Of a stretch of DNA of 64,000 nucleotides, positions 54,603 through 63,850 are shown one piece after another (the stretch's first letter is position 1; every line of letters begins with the position of its first letter). Under the pieces are notes generated by a model, which was given only the letters and a program-made list of their open reading frames with translations, did not search any database and was not told where the DNA came from. The position numbers and the translations under genes are program-made. The stretch is taken from NCBI RefSeq assembly GCF_003992115.1, contig NZ_RQUX01000010.1, forward strand, positions 16,110 to 80,109, written 5' to 3'. The stretch comes from Veillonella ratti (GTDB taxonomy: Bacteria; Bacillota; Negativicutes; Veillonellales; Veillonellaceae).

Positions 54603-54751
54603 GTGGCTTAGGCCTACAGCTGTGAGGGTAACAAGGGGTCTTCGTGGTTAAAGGCTCTTTGAACCAGCCGGTTATAGGCGTATATCGAAGATTATGATAA
54701 AATAAAAAAGCAGGATACGTGTAGTAGTCGTTGTTTTCATGGAGGTGCAGG

Positions 54752-56695
54752 ATGAACGAATATATAGCAGCCGCAGTGGATGAGCTTTTTGAACTTGGTG
54801 TGCGCCATGTAGTTTTCAGCGGGGGATCTCGCTCAACGAGTATGGCCGTACCATTCATGGCTCACGGCGGCTACAAAACATATATGAATATTGATGAACG
54901 TTCGGCAGGCTTTTTTGCCCTCGGTTTGGCAAAACGTTTGCATACACCGGTGGCTTTGGTATGCACCTCCGGATCGGCAGGCGCTCATTATTTTCCGGCC
55001 GTTATTGAAGCGTTTCACAGCCGTGTGCCTTTAATCGTGCTCACTGCGGATCGTCCGCCGGAAGCACAGTTTGTAGGGGCACCGCAAACGATGGACCAAG
55101 TAAAACTCTTCGGTTCTTTCGTGCATCATTTTGAAACCCTCAGCCCCGATATTGCCGGCAGTGGCGCTCTTGAGTCGTCGCTGTATGCGCGTCAAGTAAT
55201 TCAAAGGGCCTATATGAAAGCCATGGATGTGGTACCGGGACCGGTACATATTAACGTACCCCTTCGTGAACCTTTGGTGCCGGATACGAGCGCCGAGCAG
55301 TTTGCTAAAGGCCGATTGAGCGGAGCTAAGCGCTTTGTAACTCAAACGGGGATTATGCGTCTCAGTGAAAAGGCATTAAAGACCTTGATTGAAGAATTTA
55401 AAGGTCGTAAAGGCATTATTTTATGTGGTCCCGCTACGGGACGCGATGGTGATGATGAGTACTACCGAGCTAACGGTTACGGCAATGGCTTTGAATTTTG
55501 CCAAGGTGTAGAAATTCGGCCCGGTTTTTATGATAATCCTAAAAACGTAATCAACAATGCCTATGGCACGGCCATACTGGCCTTAGGTGAAGCTTTGGAA
55601 GCGCCCGTACTGGCTGATCCCCTGTCACCGGTAAGAGCTTTGAATCATCCGCTCATTATCGACAAGTATGATGCGTTTTTGAGTAATGAGGAATGGCAAG
55701 GGGCGTTGGCACCGGAGTACATCTTGATGCTGGGGCAAATGCCGGTTTCAAAACGATTGCAACAATTCATCAAAAAACATTCAGTAGCTGTTTGTTATCA
55801 GATTGATGCCGGGGCCGGGTATCGCAACGGTACGGTAACGACGAACCGTGTTATTCAATGCGACCCCGTTGCTTTTGCCTTGGATGTGGCAAAGCAGTTG
55901 ATTTATACCTTATGGGCGCCGGAGATGATTGATAATCTCTTAACCACCAAAGGCGAGTTGAGGACCTTTTTAAAGGCTAAGGAAAATCTCCATAAGAAAT
56001 TAAGCGACAATGCTTATACGAAAAGTTGGCTGAAAGCACAATATAGAACGAGCCTTTCCATGGCCCGAGTTAGGGAAGAAAAAACCCTCTTTGAGGGCAA
56101 GTTTGTCTCCCTCATGAACGACGGTCTCGATGAGCGAACCTTTATCAAACACGGGGCACCGCAGACGGTGAATGTGGTGGTGGCCAACAGTATGCCGATT
56201 CGTGATTTCGATTATTTCTGGCGCCAAGGTAAACCGAATACGCGCGTGTTCGGAAATCGTGGTATCAATGGTATCGACGGCACCGAATCGACAGCGTTGG
56301 GGATTGCGGCCGCTTTAGGTGAACAGACTTTGCTCGTGACGGGCGATTTATCCTTCTTCCATGACCTGAACGGTCTTGTGATGGGTAAAAATGAAGGTCT
56401 GAACTTAGTAATTGTATTATTTAATAACGATGGGGGCGGTATTTTTGAATATTTACCGCAAAAAGGCATCGACAATTTCGAATATTTATTTGGAACGCCG
56501 CAAGGCCTGAACTACAGTGCCCTGGCTGATTTGATGGGCATTCACTATCAGGCAGTGACGAGCTATGAAAACTTTGAAGATAATGTAGTGCGCGCCATGA
56601 AAGCGGGCGGTATCCATTTATTGGAAGTAAAAACAAATCGTGAAGTGAGTCGTGAACTTCACAGAAAGTATACGGTAACTGTGTATGAAAAATGA
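54752..56695 (+). CDS. menD: SEPHCHC synthase (MenD)
   Basis: ThDP-dependent enzyme joining isochorismate and 2-oxoglutarate; 647 aa, longer than the ~556 aa of E. coli MenD. The ATG at 54752 follows GGAGGTGCAGG. The N-terminal substrate and ThDP region is VFSGGSRSTSMAVPFMAHGG and NIDERSAGFFALGLAKR near residues 21-60 (catalytic Glu). The ThDP-metal motif is GNRGINGIDGTESTALGIAAA, then VTGDLSFFHDLNGL near residues 530-545. Extra length is spread through the middle domain. Its end overlaps menH by 11 bp. Confidence 0.94.
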   Translation: MNEYIAAAVDELFELGVRHVVFSGGSRSTSMAVPFMAHGGYKTYMNIDERSAGFFALGLAKRLHTPVALVCTSGSAGAHYFPAVIEAFHSRVPLIVLTADRPPEAQFVGAPQTMDQVKLFGSFVHHFETLSPDIAGSGALESSLYARQVIQRAYMKAMDVVPGPVHINVPLREPLVPDTSAEQFAKGRLSGAKRFVTQTGIMRLSEKALKTLIEEFKGRKGIILCGPATGRDGDDEYYRANGYGNGFEFCQGVEIRPGFYDNPKNVINNAYGTAILALGEALEAPVLADPLSPVRALNHPLIIDKYDAFLSNEEWQGALAPEYILMLGQMPVSKRLQQFIKKHSVAVCYQIDAGAGYRNGTVTTNRVIQCDPVAFALDVAKQLIYTLWAPEMIDNLLTTKGELRTFLKAKENLHKKLSDNAYTKSWLKAQYRTSLSMARVREEKTLFEGKFVSLMNDGLDERTFIKHGAPQTVNVVVANSMPIRDFDYFWRQGKPNTRVFGNRGINGIDGTESTALGIAAALGEQTLLVTGDLSFFHDLNGLVMGKNEGLNLVIVLFNNDGGGIFEYLPQKGIDNFEYLFGTPQGLNYSALADLMGIHYQAVTSYENFEDNVVRAMKAGGIHLLEVKTNREVSRELHRKYTVTVYEK

Positions 56696-57602
56696 CTTTG
56701 ACAGTCTTGATGAAACATCAATGTACGATCAAGGTGATCGAGAAGAGATTACGGCTGTGCTGGAAGCGGCCGATGATGTATATATAAGTATCGACAACGT
56801 GTCTTATCACGTGGCCCTGCGGGGAGAGGGCATGCCTCTTATCTGTCTCCACGGCTTCGGCGAAGCCGGTGACACGTGGGATAAATTGAATCTCCCAGGT
56901 TTTCGTCTCTATTGTGTGGACTTTTTGGGCCACGGTGTATCGGATCGGTCGCACAATCCGGTGCTGTATCAATTTGATACGGTGCTGCGTCATTTATATA
57001 CTTTGATTCACACCTTGGTAGGTGAAGAACCTTACGGTATTATGGGGTACTCCATGGGCGGTCGCATGGCCTTGCAGTATGCGGCTATGTACGAACCGTC
57101 ACGGTTAATGTTCCTTGTATTGGAATCCGCGTCAGCGGGCATTGAAGATATTAATGAGCGACAGGAACGGGCGGCTGCCGATGAAGTGTTGGCCCACAAA
57201 ATTGAGACCCACTCCATTGAATGGTTTGAAGCGATGTGGTCAAAACTGCCTATTTTTGCGACTCAGCAAAAACTATCACCGGCGGTGCAGCACACCATTA
57301 AAGAGCGCCGTCTCAGCAACACGCCGGAGGTGCTCGCCCATACTTTACGCGGCACCGGTCAGGGCATGACGCCATACGTAGGCAATAAGATTGCCGATTT
57401 GGAAATGGAAATCCTTTACGTATCGGGGGCACTTGATACAAAGTATGATGACATAGGGAAGACAATTTTCGGTTTTTGTGAAAACTCGGCTCATGTGTCG
57501 GTCCCTGAGGCGGGGCACAATGTGCACACCGAAATGCCCGATGAATTTAATGATATAGTAAATTTGTTTTTGTCAGACTATAATGACAAAAACATCAGTT
57601 GA
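56685..57602 (+). CDS. menH: SHCHC synthase, alpha/beta hydrolase (MenH)
   Basis: Alpha/beta-hydrolase-fold lyase that removes pyruvate from SEPHCHC; 305 aa. The nucleophile elbow is GYSMGGRMALQYA near residues 121-133, the oxyanion loop LICLHGFGEAGDTW near 52-65, and the catalytic His lies in PEAGHNVHTEMPDEF near residues 277-291. The first ~35 residues are an acidic extension absent from the usual ~250-aa MenH. The start overlaps the end of menD. Position in the cluster supports MenH rather than a generic hydrolase. Confidence 0.88.
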   Translation: MKNDFDSLDETSMYDQGDREEITAVLEAADDVYISIDNVSYHVALRGEGMPLICLHGFGEAGDTWDKLNLPGFRLYCVDFLGHGVSDRSHNPVLYQFDTVLRHLYTLIHTLVGEEPYGIMGYSMGGRMALQYAAMYEPSRLMFLVLESASAGIEDINERQERAAADEVLAHKIETHSIEWFEAMWSKLPIFATQQKLSPAVQHTIKERRLSNTPEVLAHTLRGTGQGMTPYVGNKIADLEMEILYVSGALDTKYDDIGKTIFGFCENSAHVSVPEAGHNVHTEMPDEFNDIVNLFLSDYNDKNIS

Positions 57603-57713
57603 TTAGCTGTTAACTATCAAGACTTTATGTGCTTTTTAGATGTATATTAATGTAGCTAGCGTTGCCGATTGCAATTGAAATACGGTCGGCAGAGTTTTAA
57701 AAAGGAGGCTATT

Positions 57714-58556
57714 ATGAGCAAGTTTGATTGGCAAGTATTGGATCGCGGTTATGAAGATGTAATTTATGAAACGTATAACGGCATTGCCAAAATCACCATT
57801 AATCGTCCTGAAATCCGCAATGCGTTCCGCCCTAAAACAGTGGTAGAACTCATCGACGCGTTCACCATTGCTCGTGATGACACGGAAGTGGGCGTAATTA
57901 TTTTAACCGGTGCTAACCACGGCGGTGACGTGAACAAAGAAGCATTCTGCTCCGGCGGGGACCAGAGCGTACGTGGCAACGGTGGTTATGTCGGTGAAGA
58001 CCGTATTCCACGCCTTAACGTGCTCGATTTGCAACACTTAATCCGCATCACGCCAAAACCGGTTATCGCCATGGTTAACGGTTATGCTATCGGCGGCGGA
58101 CATGTACTTCACATCGTATGCGACTTGTCCATTGCTTCTGAAAACGCTAAATTCGGCCAGACCGGCCCGCGCGTAGGCTCCTTCGATGCCGGTTATGGTG
58201 CCGGCTACCTCGCTCGTTTGGTAGGTCATAAAAAAGCCCGTGAAATCTGGTTCTTATGCCGTCAATACACCGCGCAGGAAGCCCTCGACATGGGTCTTGT
58301 TAATACGGTAGTGCCATTTGACCAATTGGAAGAAGAAACCGTTAAATGGTGTGAAGAAATCCTTCAATTATCCCCAATGGCCCTTCGTTTCTTAAAAGCG
58401 TCCTTCAACGCTGATACGGACGGTCTTGCCGGTTTACAGCAGTTCGGCGGCGATGCGACCCTCATGTTCTATACAACCGACGAAGCCAAAGAAGGTCGCG
58501 ATGCGTTCAAAGAAAAACGTAAACCTAATTTTAAACAATTCCCTAAATTCCCTTGA
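57714..58556 (+). CDS. menB: 1,4-dihydroxy-2-naphthoyl-CoA synthase
   Basis: Crotonase-fold enzyme closing the naphthoate ring from o-succinylbenzoyl-CoA; 280 aa from the ATG at 57714 (AAAAAGGAGG upstream). Motifs: [20 protein letters not shown] near residues 23-42, [19 protein letters not shown] near residues 78-96 (substrate loop), [23 protein letters not shown] near 120-142 (oxyanion hole), and [21 protein letters not shown] near residues 153-173. This is a very well conserved family and the match is clear. Confidence 0.97.
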   Translation: MSKFDWQVLDRGYEDVIYETYNGIAKITINRPEIRNAFRPKTVVELIDAFTIARDDTEVGVIILTGANHGGDVNKEAFCSGGDQSVRGNGGYVGEDRIPRLNVLDLQHLIRITPKPVIAMVNGYAIGGGHVLHIVCDLSIASENAKFGQTGPRVGSFDAGYGAGYLARLVGHKKAREIWFLCRQYTAQEALDMGLVNTVVPFDQLEEETVKWCEEILQLSPMALRFLKASFNADTDGLAGLQQFGGDATLMFYTTDEAKEGRDAFKEKRKPNFKQFPKFP

Positions 58557-58574
58557 TAGGAGGACGTTTTAACT

Positions 58575-60026
58575 ATGCGATGGTTACGAGAGCGGGCGCA
58601 AGCAACTCCCAATCAGCCCTTTCTTGATGGCTATACTTATAAAACGATATATGAGCGCACCGTACTGCAGGCCGGCTTTTTGTCGGCCGTAGTGCGTGGT
58701 GAGAACCGCATCGGTCTTTGCAGTGAAAACTCGGTGGACATGGCGGTGATGCTCTTCGCGTTATGGTCCTTAGGGAAAGAAGTATTTTTAGTAAATCCGC
58801 ACCTCACCGTACAGGAGCAGGAACAGCAAGCCCTCGACTTGGGCGTGCATTTAATCTTTGCATCGCCGACGGTGCAGGAACGGGTGGAAGCAACCTGTAA
58901 CGGTCGTTTTTGCCGGCCCCATCACAGTGCGGTGAACGAAGTAGCTTGGCGTACCTGGGGTGCCTTGCCGCCTATGGATGAAACTTCCCGCACAAGGCTC
59001 GTGCAATGCTTTGAAGGCCTCTTGGTGCCGCCGCTCATGGATCAGGCCATAGCGGCCATTATGAACACCAGCGCCACGACCGGCTCCGTTAAATCCGTGC
59101 CACTTCGTTGGGGGCAAATTGAAGCCCATGTAAAGGCTTCGGCCAAAGTGTTGGGCGTAGCTCCAACCGATAATTGGCTCACTGTGTTACCAATGTTTCA
59201 TGTATCGGGCTTGTCTATTATTTTGCGGACATTATATAACGGCACGGCGGCTACGATTATGTCGTCATTTGACGAAGCCAGGGTTATTGCCGGCATTACA
59301 TCCGGTAAACTGACCATGGTATCCTTGGTGCCTACGGTCTTACAACGTATCATTGACCGCATTGACACTCACGCCTTACGCGTGGTGCTCCTCGGTGGTG
59401 AGTTTATTCCCGATGCGTTGGTGGAGAACTGCTTAGCTAAAGACATGCCGATTTTTAAGACCTACGGCATGACGGAAACCTTCGCCCAAAGTGCGACGGT
59501 GAATGTATTGGCTCATCCGGATAAACGTCAGGCTGTGGGCAAGCCGTTACCGGGTGTTGTTATTGAAGTGCGCAATCCCGATGAAACGGGTATTGGTGAA
59601 ATTTGGCTGCAGTCGCCCATGCTCATGACGGGCTACCTCGGCAAACCGCCGATTGTTGGCTTTTTCAATACCGACGATATGGGCTACATGGATGAAGACG
59701 GCTATTTATATATTGTGAATCGTCGCCAGGATATTATTATTTCCGGCGGTGAAAATATCTATCCGAAGGAACTGGAAGATTGCCTCTATCGCTTGCCGGG
59801 CGTGACGGAATGTGCCGTCGTGCCTAAAGAAGACGAGCGCTGGGGTCAGGTGCCGATTCTCTACTATGCCGGCGAAGCCAGTGTAAAAGCGGTTAAAGAG
59901 CATTTAAGTGAAAACCTGGGCCGTTATAAACTGCCAAAGGCCATTTGTCGTTTGGCTAAATTGCCGCGTAACAATTCCGGTAAAATTATGCGCCGTACAC
60001 TCATTGATGAAGCGGCGGATATGTAA
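58575..60026 (+). CDS. menE: o-succinylbenzoate-CoA ligase
   Basis: Adenylate-forming ligase (483 aa) that activates o-succinylbenzoate. The ATP loop is MNTSATTGSVKSVPLRW near residues 160-176, a slightly unusual variant of TSGTTGxPK; then TYGMTETFAQSATV near 295-308, MGYMDEDGYLYIVNRRQDIIISGGENIYP near residues 370-400, and the C-terminal lysine loop LPRNNSGKIMRRTL near 464-477. TAGGAGGACG precedes the ATG, 18 bp after menB. Confidence 0.92.
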   Translation: MRWLRERAQATPNQPFLDGYTYKTIYERTVLQAGFLSAVVRGENRIGLCSENSVDMAVMLFALWSLGKEVFLVNPHLTVQEQEQQALDLGVHLIFASPTVQERVEATCNGRFCRPHHSAVNEVAWRTWGALPPMDETSRTRLVQCFEGLLVPPLMDQAIAAIMNTSATTGSVKSVPLRWGQIEAHVKASAKVLGVAPTDNWLTVLPMFHVSGLSIILRTLYNGTAATIMSSFDEARVIAGITSGKLTMVSLVPTVLQRIIDRIDTHALRVVLLGGEFIPDALVENCLAKDMPIFKTYGMTETFAQSATVNVLAHPDKRQAVGKPLPGVVIEVRNPDETGIGEIWLQSPMLMTGYLGKPPIVGFFNTDDMGYMDEDGYLYIVNRRQDIIISGGENIYPKELEDCLYRLPGVTECAVVPKEDERWGQVPILYYAGEASVKAVKEHLSENLGRYKLPKAICRLAKLPRNNSGKIMRRTLIDEAADM

Positions 60027-60106
60027 AATTTTTAGGGCTTTATCGTCTGTAAAATAAGGCGGTAGTGTCGCTAATGTTAATATTGTTTTAGGGCGAGGGA
60101 CGAACG

Positions 60107-61384
60107 ATGACTCATGAGATGACGATAACTAAGCTTACGTTGCGGCACATTGGTTTACCGATGCGCTTTACCTTTCGTACGTCCCAAGGCGCCTTATCCC
60201 ATAGAGAAAGTCTTATCGTAGGGGTCACCACGTCGTCGGGTTATACCGGCTACGGCGAAGTGGTGGCGTTTACGGAGCCTTTTTATACGGCAGAAACGTT
60301 GACCAAGAGTAAAGACATACTGTTGACGGCGTGGCTGCCGTTTTTTGTAGGTAAAACGCTGACCGGGTCTTGGACTATGTATGATTTAATTCGTGATATG
60401 GAATCTGTTGGACGGGATGTCTCGGAGGCTGCCGGTTATGATACATTAGGGCATGGTGATTGTGCTGTATTGAGGGCTGCTGAGCGTGGTGTGTCACAGC
60501 CTTTGACGGGCGATACGTTGCGGGCTCAATACCCTATGGCGTGGGCCGGTCTTGAAAACGCCTTGCTCCATGCCTATTGTGGTGAACAGGGCGTATCGAC
60601 TATCGGAACTTTAGTGCCCGGCAAAAAACATAATACCATTGAATCCGGGGTAGTGCTCGGTGATATGCCGCTTCCCAACCTCCTGAAGGCCGTGGATGCC
60701 CATGTGGCGAAAGGTTGTAAGCGTATTAAGTTAAAACTGAAGCCCGGTGATGCGGTAGCACGGGTAGCCGCTGTGCGCAAAGCACATCCGGATATTATCT
60801 TGGCCGGTGATGCGAACTGTAGCTTTTTACCGGAACAGGCCGATGAAATTATCGCATTAAATCCGTACAATTTGTGTTCTTTGGAAGAACCTTTTATGGC
60901 AAAGGATGAAGCCGGAAACTATAAAAGCACCGAAGTGTATAGCTCACTACCTAAAGAACTGCGCAAGACCATCAAAACACCCCTTTGTTTTGACGAAAGC
61001 GTGCAATCCTTAGCGGAGTTAAAAGCGATGTACGCAACCGGTTGGCTCGATGTGCTGAATATTAAGGTCGGTCGTTTGGGCGGCCTTCGTGAAACGGTAC
61101 GTTGCCTAGACTATTGCCGTAGCCATAATATCGGCTTTTGGATTGGTAGCATGGTGGAAAGCGGCGTTTCAAAATATATGCATGTGCAATTGGCCACCCT
61201 GGTAGATACTTGGATGGCCGGCGATTTGTCGGATATGAGCCGTTATTTTGAAAAAGATATTATTACCACGCCCATTGAGTTTTCAAAAGGAAGCTTGGCG
61301 GTAGATTTTAAACCGGGCCTCGGAACAGATATCGATGAAGCGGTGCTTGATGAATATACGCTAGATAAGATTGTTTTTGAATAA
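60107..61384 (+). CDS. menC: o-succinylbenzoate synthase (enolase superfamily)
   Basis: Dehydrates SHCHC to o-succinylbenzoate; 425 aa. Catalytic residues in order: KxK in RIKLKLKPG near residues 205-213, metal ligands in LAGDANCSF near 226, CSLEEPF near 257 and LCFDESVQSL near 287, then the second Lys in LNIKVGRLGG near 315. At 425 aa it is longer than the ~320-375 aa of known OSBS enzymes. The extra part appears to lie at about residues 93-137, between the N-terminal cap and the start of the barrel. It is probably functional given the intact residues. Confidence 0.88.
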   Translation: MTHEMTITKLTLRHIGLPMRFTFRTSQGALSHRESLIVGVTTSSGYTGYGEVVAFTEPFYTAETLTKSKDILLTAWLPFFVGKTLTGSWTMYDLIRDMESVGRDVSEAAGYDTLGHGDCAVLRAAERGVSQPLTGDTLRAQYPMAWAGLENALLHAYCGEQGVSTIGTLVPGKKHNTIESGVVLGDMPLPNLLKAVDAHVAKGCKRIKLKLKPGDAVARVAAVRKAHPDIILAGDANCSFLPEQADEIIALNPYNLCSLEEPFMAKDEAGNYKSTEVYSSLPKELRKTIKTPLCFDESVQSLAELKAMYATGWLDVLNIKVGRLGGLRETVRCLDYCRSHNIGFWIGSMVESGVSKYMHVQLATLVDTWMAGDLSDMSRYFEKDIITTPIEFSKGSLAVDFKPGLGTDIDEAVLDEYTLDKIVFE

Positions 61385-61407
61385 AGTTTTGGAAAGGAAG
61401 GATATTA

Positions 61408-61791
61408 ATGACACTCGTTGATCAGCTTAACATAGATCATGTGAATTTAACGGGAACGGGTTTTGAAAGTGCCATGACCATGAGCGAGTTTCATGCGCAA
61501 CCGTTCGGATTTCTAAATGGTGGCGCTACACTTGCGTACTGTGAAGCGATTGCCGGTATGGCCAGCAATCTCATGGGAAAGGGGGACTATGTGGGCGTGG
61601 GCCAGACGATTACGGCTCATCATTTAAAAGCGACGAAACCTGTGGGGAAATTGTTGGCTGAAGGCACCTTGCTGCATGGCGGCAAACGTAGCCATGTGTG
61701 GGAAATTAAAGTGACCAATGAAGCGGGTGAACATATTTCGCAGGTGACAGTGGTGAATGCGTTGATTGAAATGAAGCCGAATAAAGGCTGA
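61408..61791 (+). CDS. hotdog thioesterase, probably DHNA-CoA hydrolase
   Basis: A 127-aa single hotdog-domain protein: EFHAQPFGFLNGGATLAYCEAIAGMAS near residues 28-54 with the catalytic Glu of the YdiI/MenI pattern, and VGVGQTITAHHLKATKPVGKLLAEG near 62-86. It most likely releases 1,4-dihydroxy-2-naphthoate from its CoA ester, finishing the part of the pathway encoded here. The assignment rests on family plus position, 23 bp after menC with GGAAAGGAAGG as ribosome site. MenA and MenG are not in the window. Confidence 0.88.
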   Translation: MTLVDQLNIDHVNLTGTGFESAMTMSEFHAQPFGFLNGGATLAYCEAIAGMASNLMGKGDYVGVGQTITAHHLKATKPVGKLLAEGTLLHGGKRSHVWEIKVTNEAGEHISQVTVVNALIEMKPNKG

Positions 61792-61978
61792 TAAATAAGA
61801 AATAAGTGTATTTTGCTACAGGTTTTTAAAATAAATAATCCGACTGTGATTTGTAAAAACTTGTGCAGGATGTAAATAAGTTGTACAGCAAACCGGAAAA
61901 GGGATTTTAGGTGTTATAATAGGAATGTAATTCTTAGATTTTAAGTCAAACGAAGTAATACAGGTGTAGGAGTTTGGT

Positions 61979-63202
61979 ATGTTAGAGCGTAAAGTATTTG
62001 GGTTAGTCGTATTGGTCGGTATTTTTGCCGGTATCGTGGGCATAATATTTACTAATTTATTGCATGTGATTCAGCATCTTACCTTTGGCTACAGTGCTGC
62101 TGAGCATTTAAGTTTTGGTGTGGGCGTAGCGCAGGCAAGTGGTGAGCGTCGTATCTGGGCACTGTTGGCATGTGGCCTGGTAGGAGGAATCGGGTGGGTA
62201 CTGATTCACCGTTATGGCGGTAAGCTGGTTGAAGTCAAGGATGCGGTTAAAGACGTGACAAAAGAAATGCCGCCGGTAACAACATTGCTTCACTCTACGC
62301 TGCAAATTGTAACCGTAGCTATGGGGTCGCCACTGGGCCGGGAAGTAGCGCCTCGTGAAGCAACATCGGCGCTTATCACCTGGGTGATGCGCTATGTAAA
62401 ACTGACCAATGAAAACCGGTCACTCCTCATTGCTTGTGCTTCCGGTGCCGGCTTGGCAGCCGTGTACAACTCGCCTGTGTCGGCTACAATTTTCGTATTG
62501 GAAACCTTGCTTTTGACATGGAACGTGAGAGCCTTGAGCTCTGCTTTTATCGCCTGCGGTATCGCCACCTTTGTGGTTCGTTTAGGCCTTGGTGACACGG
62601 TTCAATACGATATGCCGCAACCCGTTATGATAGGTAACTTTGCCGAATTTGCCGTACTGATTGGCATTATTATTGGCGTGGCCGTTGTCTTTTTTGATAA
62701 ATCGCAGGCTAAACTGCCTAAACTCGATCGGACAAATCCTAAGATGATTCTGTTCTCTGTGATTGCCTTTGGCTTCGTAGGACTTATGTCTGTGTACTTT
62801 CCGGCCATCTTGGGGAACGGTAAACCGGGGAATCAGCTCACCTTTGCTCATCTCGTACCTTGGGAATACGGCTTGGGCCTTTTTGCGGCTAAATGGGCGG
62901 CCGTTTTACTTGCTATGGGCGTTGGTGCCTATGGCGGTAAAATTACACCATCTATGATGCTCGGGAGTACTTTAGCACTCGTGGTGGCCATTGCGTGGAA
63001 TTTTGCGATCGGACCGATTTCCGTCGGGCTCAGTGCGTTTTTAGGCGCCGTAGTATTCCTCGGTCTGGCTCAAAAAATGCCGCTTACTTCGGCAGTATTT
63101 ATGCTCGAATTATCGCGCTTTTCAGTGGAATTATTCTTCCCGATAGCCCTCGCTATGGGGATGGGGATGCTGACACAAGGATGGCTTAAAACTAAAATAT
63201 AA
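61979..63202 (+). CDS. ClC-type chloride channel/transporter
   Basis: Polytopic membrane protein of 407 aa with about ten hydrophobic segments. ClC landmarks: GSPLGREVAPREATSAL near residues 118-134 (standing in for GREGP, with the gating Glu but Val in place of Gly), SGAGLAAVYNSPVSATIFVLETLL near residues 152-175, and MGVGAYGGKITPSMMLGS near 312-329. It is shorter than E. coli ClcA. An exchanger role is suggested by the gating Glu, but ion selectivity cannot be read. The start lies 187 bp after the thioesterase gene, with TAGGAG about ten bases before ATG. Confidence 0.85.
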   Translation: MLERKVFGLVVLVGIFAGIVGIIFTNLLHVIQHLTFGYSAAEHLSFGVGVAQASGERRIWALLACGLVGGIGWVLIHRYGGKLVEVKDAVKDVTKEMPPVTTLLHSTLQIVTVAMGSPLGREVAPREATSALITWVMRYVKLTNENRSLLIACASGAGLAAVYNSPVSATIFVLETLLLTWNVRALSSAFIACGIATFVVRLGLGDTVQYDMPQPVMIGNFAEFAVLIGIIIGVAVVFFDKSQAKLPKLDRTNPKMILFSVIAFGFVGLMSVYFPAILGNGKPGNQLTFAHLVPWEYGLGLFAAKWAAVLLAMGVGAYGGKITPSMMLGSTLALVVAIAWNFAIGPISVGLSAFLGAVVFLGLAQKMPLTSAVFMLELSRFSVELFFPIALAMGMGMLTQGWLKTKI

Positions 63203-63296
63203 GTATGATAGTGTATGAAGAATACTGACGATTCTTGATGATTTTTGATGTTGTAAAGTTTTTTGCAAAAATTGTAAAAAAATTATAAAAAAGTAC

Positions 63297-63325
63297 TTGC
63301 GCACATTTGCGTGGTATGATACAAT
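63297..63325 (+). promoter_or_regulatory. promoter of the tRNA-Pro/tRNA-Gly transcript
   Basis: TTGCGC (63297-63302), 17-bp spacer, TACAAT (63320-63325). Confidence 0.75.
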
Positions 63326-63386
63326 AGCTTTGTTGTTGAGAACGAAGCTAGTAACAACAGCGAAAAGAATAGTATTCTTTATATAT

Positions 63387-63463
63387 CGGGGCATAGCGCA
63401 GTTTGGTAGCGCACCTGGCTTGGGACCAGGGGGTCGCAGGTTCGAATCCTGCTGCCCCGACCA
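63387..63463 (+). tRNA. tRNA-Pro (anticodon UGG)
   Basis: 77 nt including an encoded CCA end. The acceptor stem CGGGGCA pairs with TGCCCCG, the anticodon loop is CTTGGGA between CCTGG and CCAGG, and the T loop is GGTTCGAATCC. It decodes CCN/CCA proline codons. Confidence 0.97.
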
Positions 63464-63472
63464 TTTTTTTAT

Positions 63473-63546
63473 GCGGGTGTAGCTCAATGGTAGAGCCCCA
63501 GCCTTCCAAGCTGGTCGCGAGGGTTCGATTCCCTTCACCCGCTCCA
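63473..63546 (+). tRNA. tRNA-Gly (anticodon UCC)
   Basis: 74 nt with encoded CCA. The acceptor stem is GCGGGTG / CACCCGC, the anticodon loop CTTCCAA lies between CCAGC and GCTGG, and the T loop is GGTTCGATTCC. It lies 9 bp after tRNA-Pro on the same transcript. Confidence 0.97.
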
Positions 63547-63562
63547 CTTATTAGAAACATTA

Positions 63563-63590
63563 CCGCAGTCTGATGACTGCGGATTTTTTT
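63563..63590 (+). terminator. terminator of the tRNA-Pro/tRNA-Gly transcript
   Basis: CCGCAGTC (63563-63570) pairs with GACTGCGG (63575-63582), followed by ATTTTTTT. Confidence 0.93.
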
Positions 63591-63647
63591 ATTGTTTAGA
63601 AGCTAACTTTGGTTATGTAAACTGCGTAAAGAATTTATTGAAGAGAA

Positions 63648-63677
63648 TTGATTTTTTTACAAAGTTTGGTGTATAAT
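63648..63677 (+). promoter_or_regulatory. promoter of tRNA-Arg
   Basis: TTGATT (63648-63653), 18-bp spacer, TATAAT (63672-63677). Confidence 0.7.
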
Positions 63678-63728
63678 AGTATACAGTGATTTTTAGAGAG
63701 ACTCTATTTATCGCTCGTAATTGAATAT

Positions 63729-63805
<77 letters not shown>

Positions 63806-63807
63806 TT

Positions 63808-63850
63808 AGATAAAAGCGGATAGTTCGGTTTGAACTATCCGCTTTTATCT
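63808..63850 (+). terminator. terminator of tRNA-Arg
   Basis: Perfect 19-bp arms AGATAAAAGCGGATAGTTC and complement around GGTTT. The stem ends in its own A/T tracts, so it could stop transcription in either direction. Confidence 0.88.

Noticed and set aside
63131..63547. 138-codon minus-strand frame over tRNA-Pro and tRNA-Gly
   Set aside because: Its apparent protein (KGIEPSRPAWKAGALPL type) is the well-known artefact of reading tRNA genes antisense.
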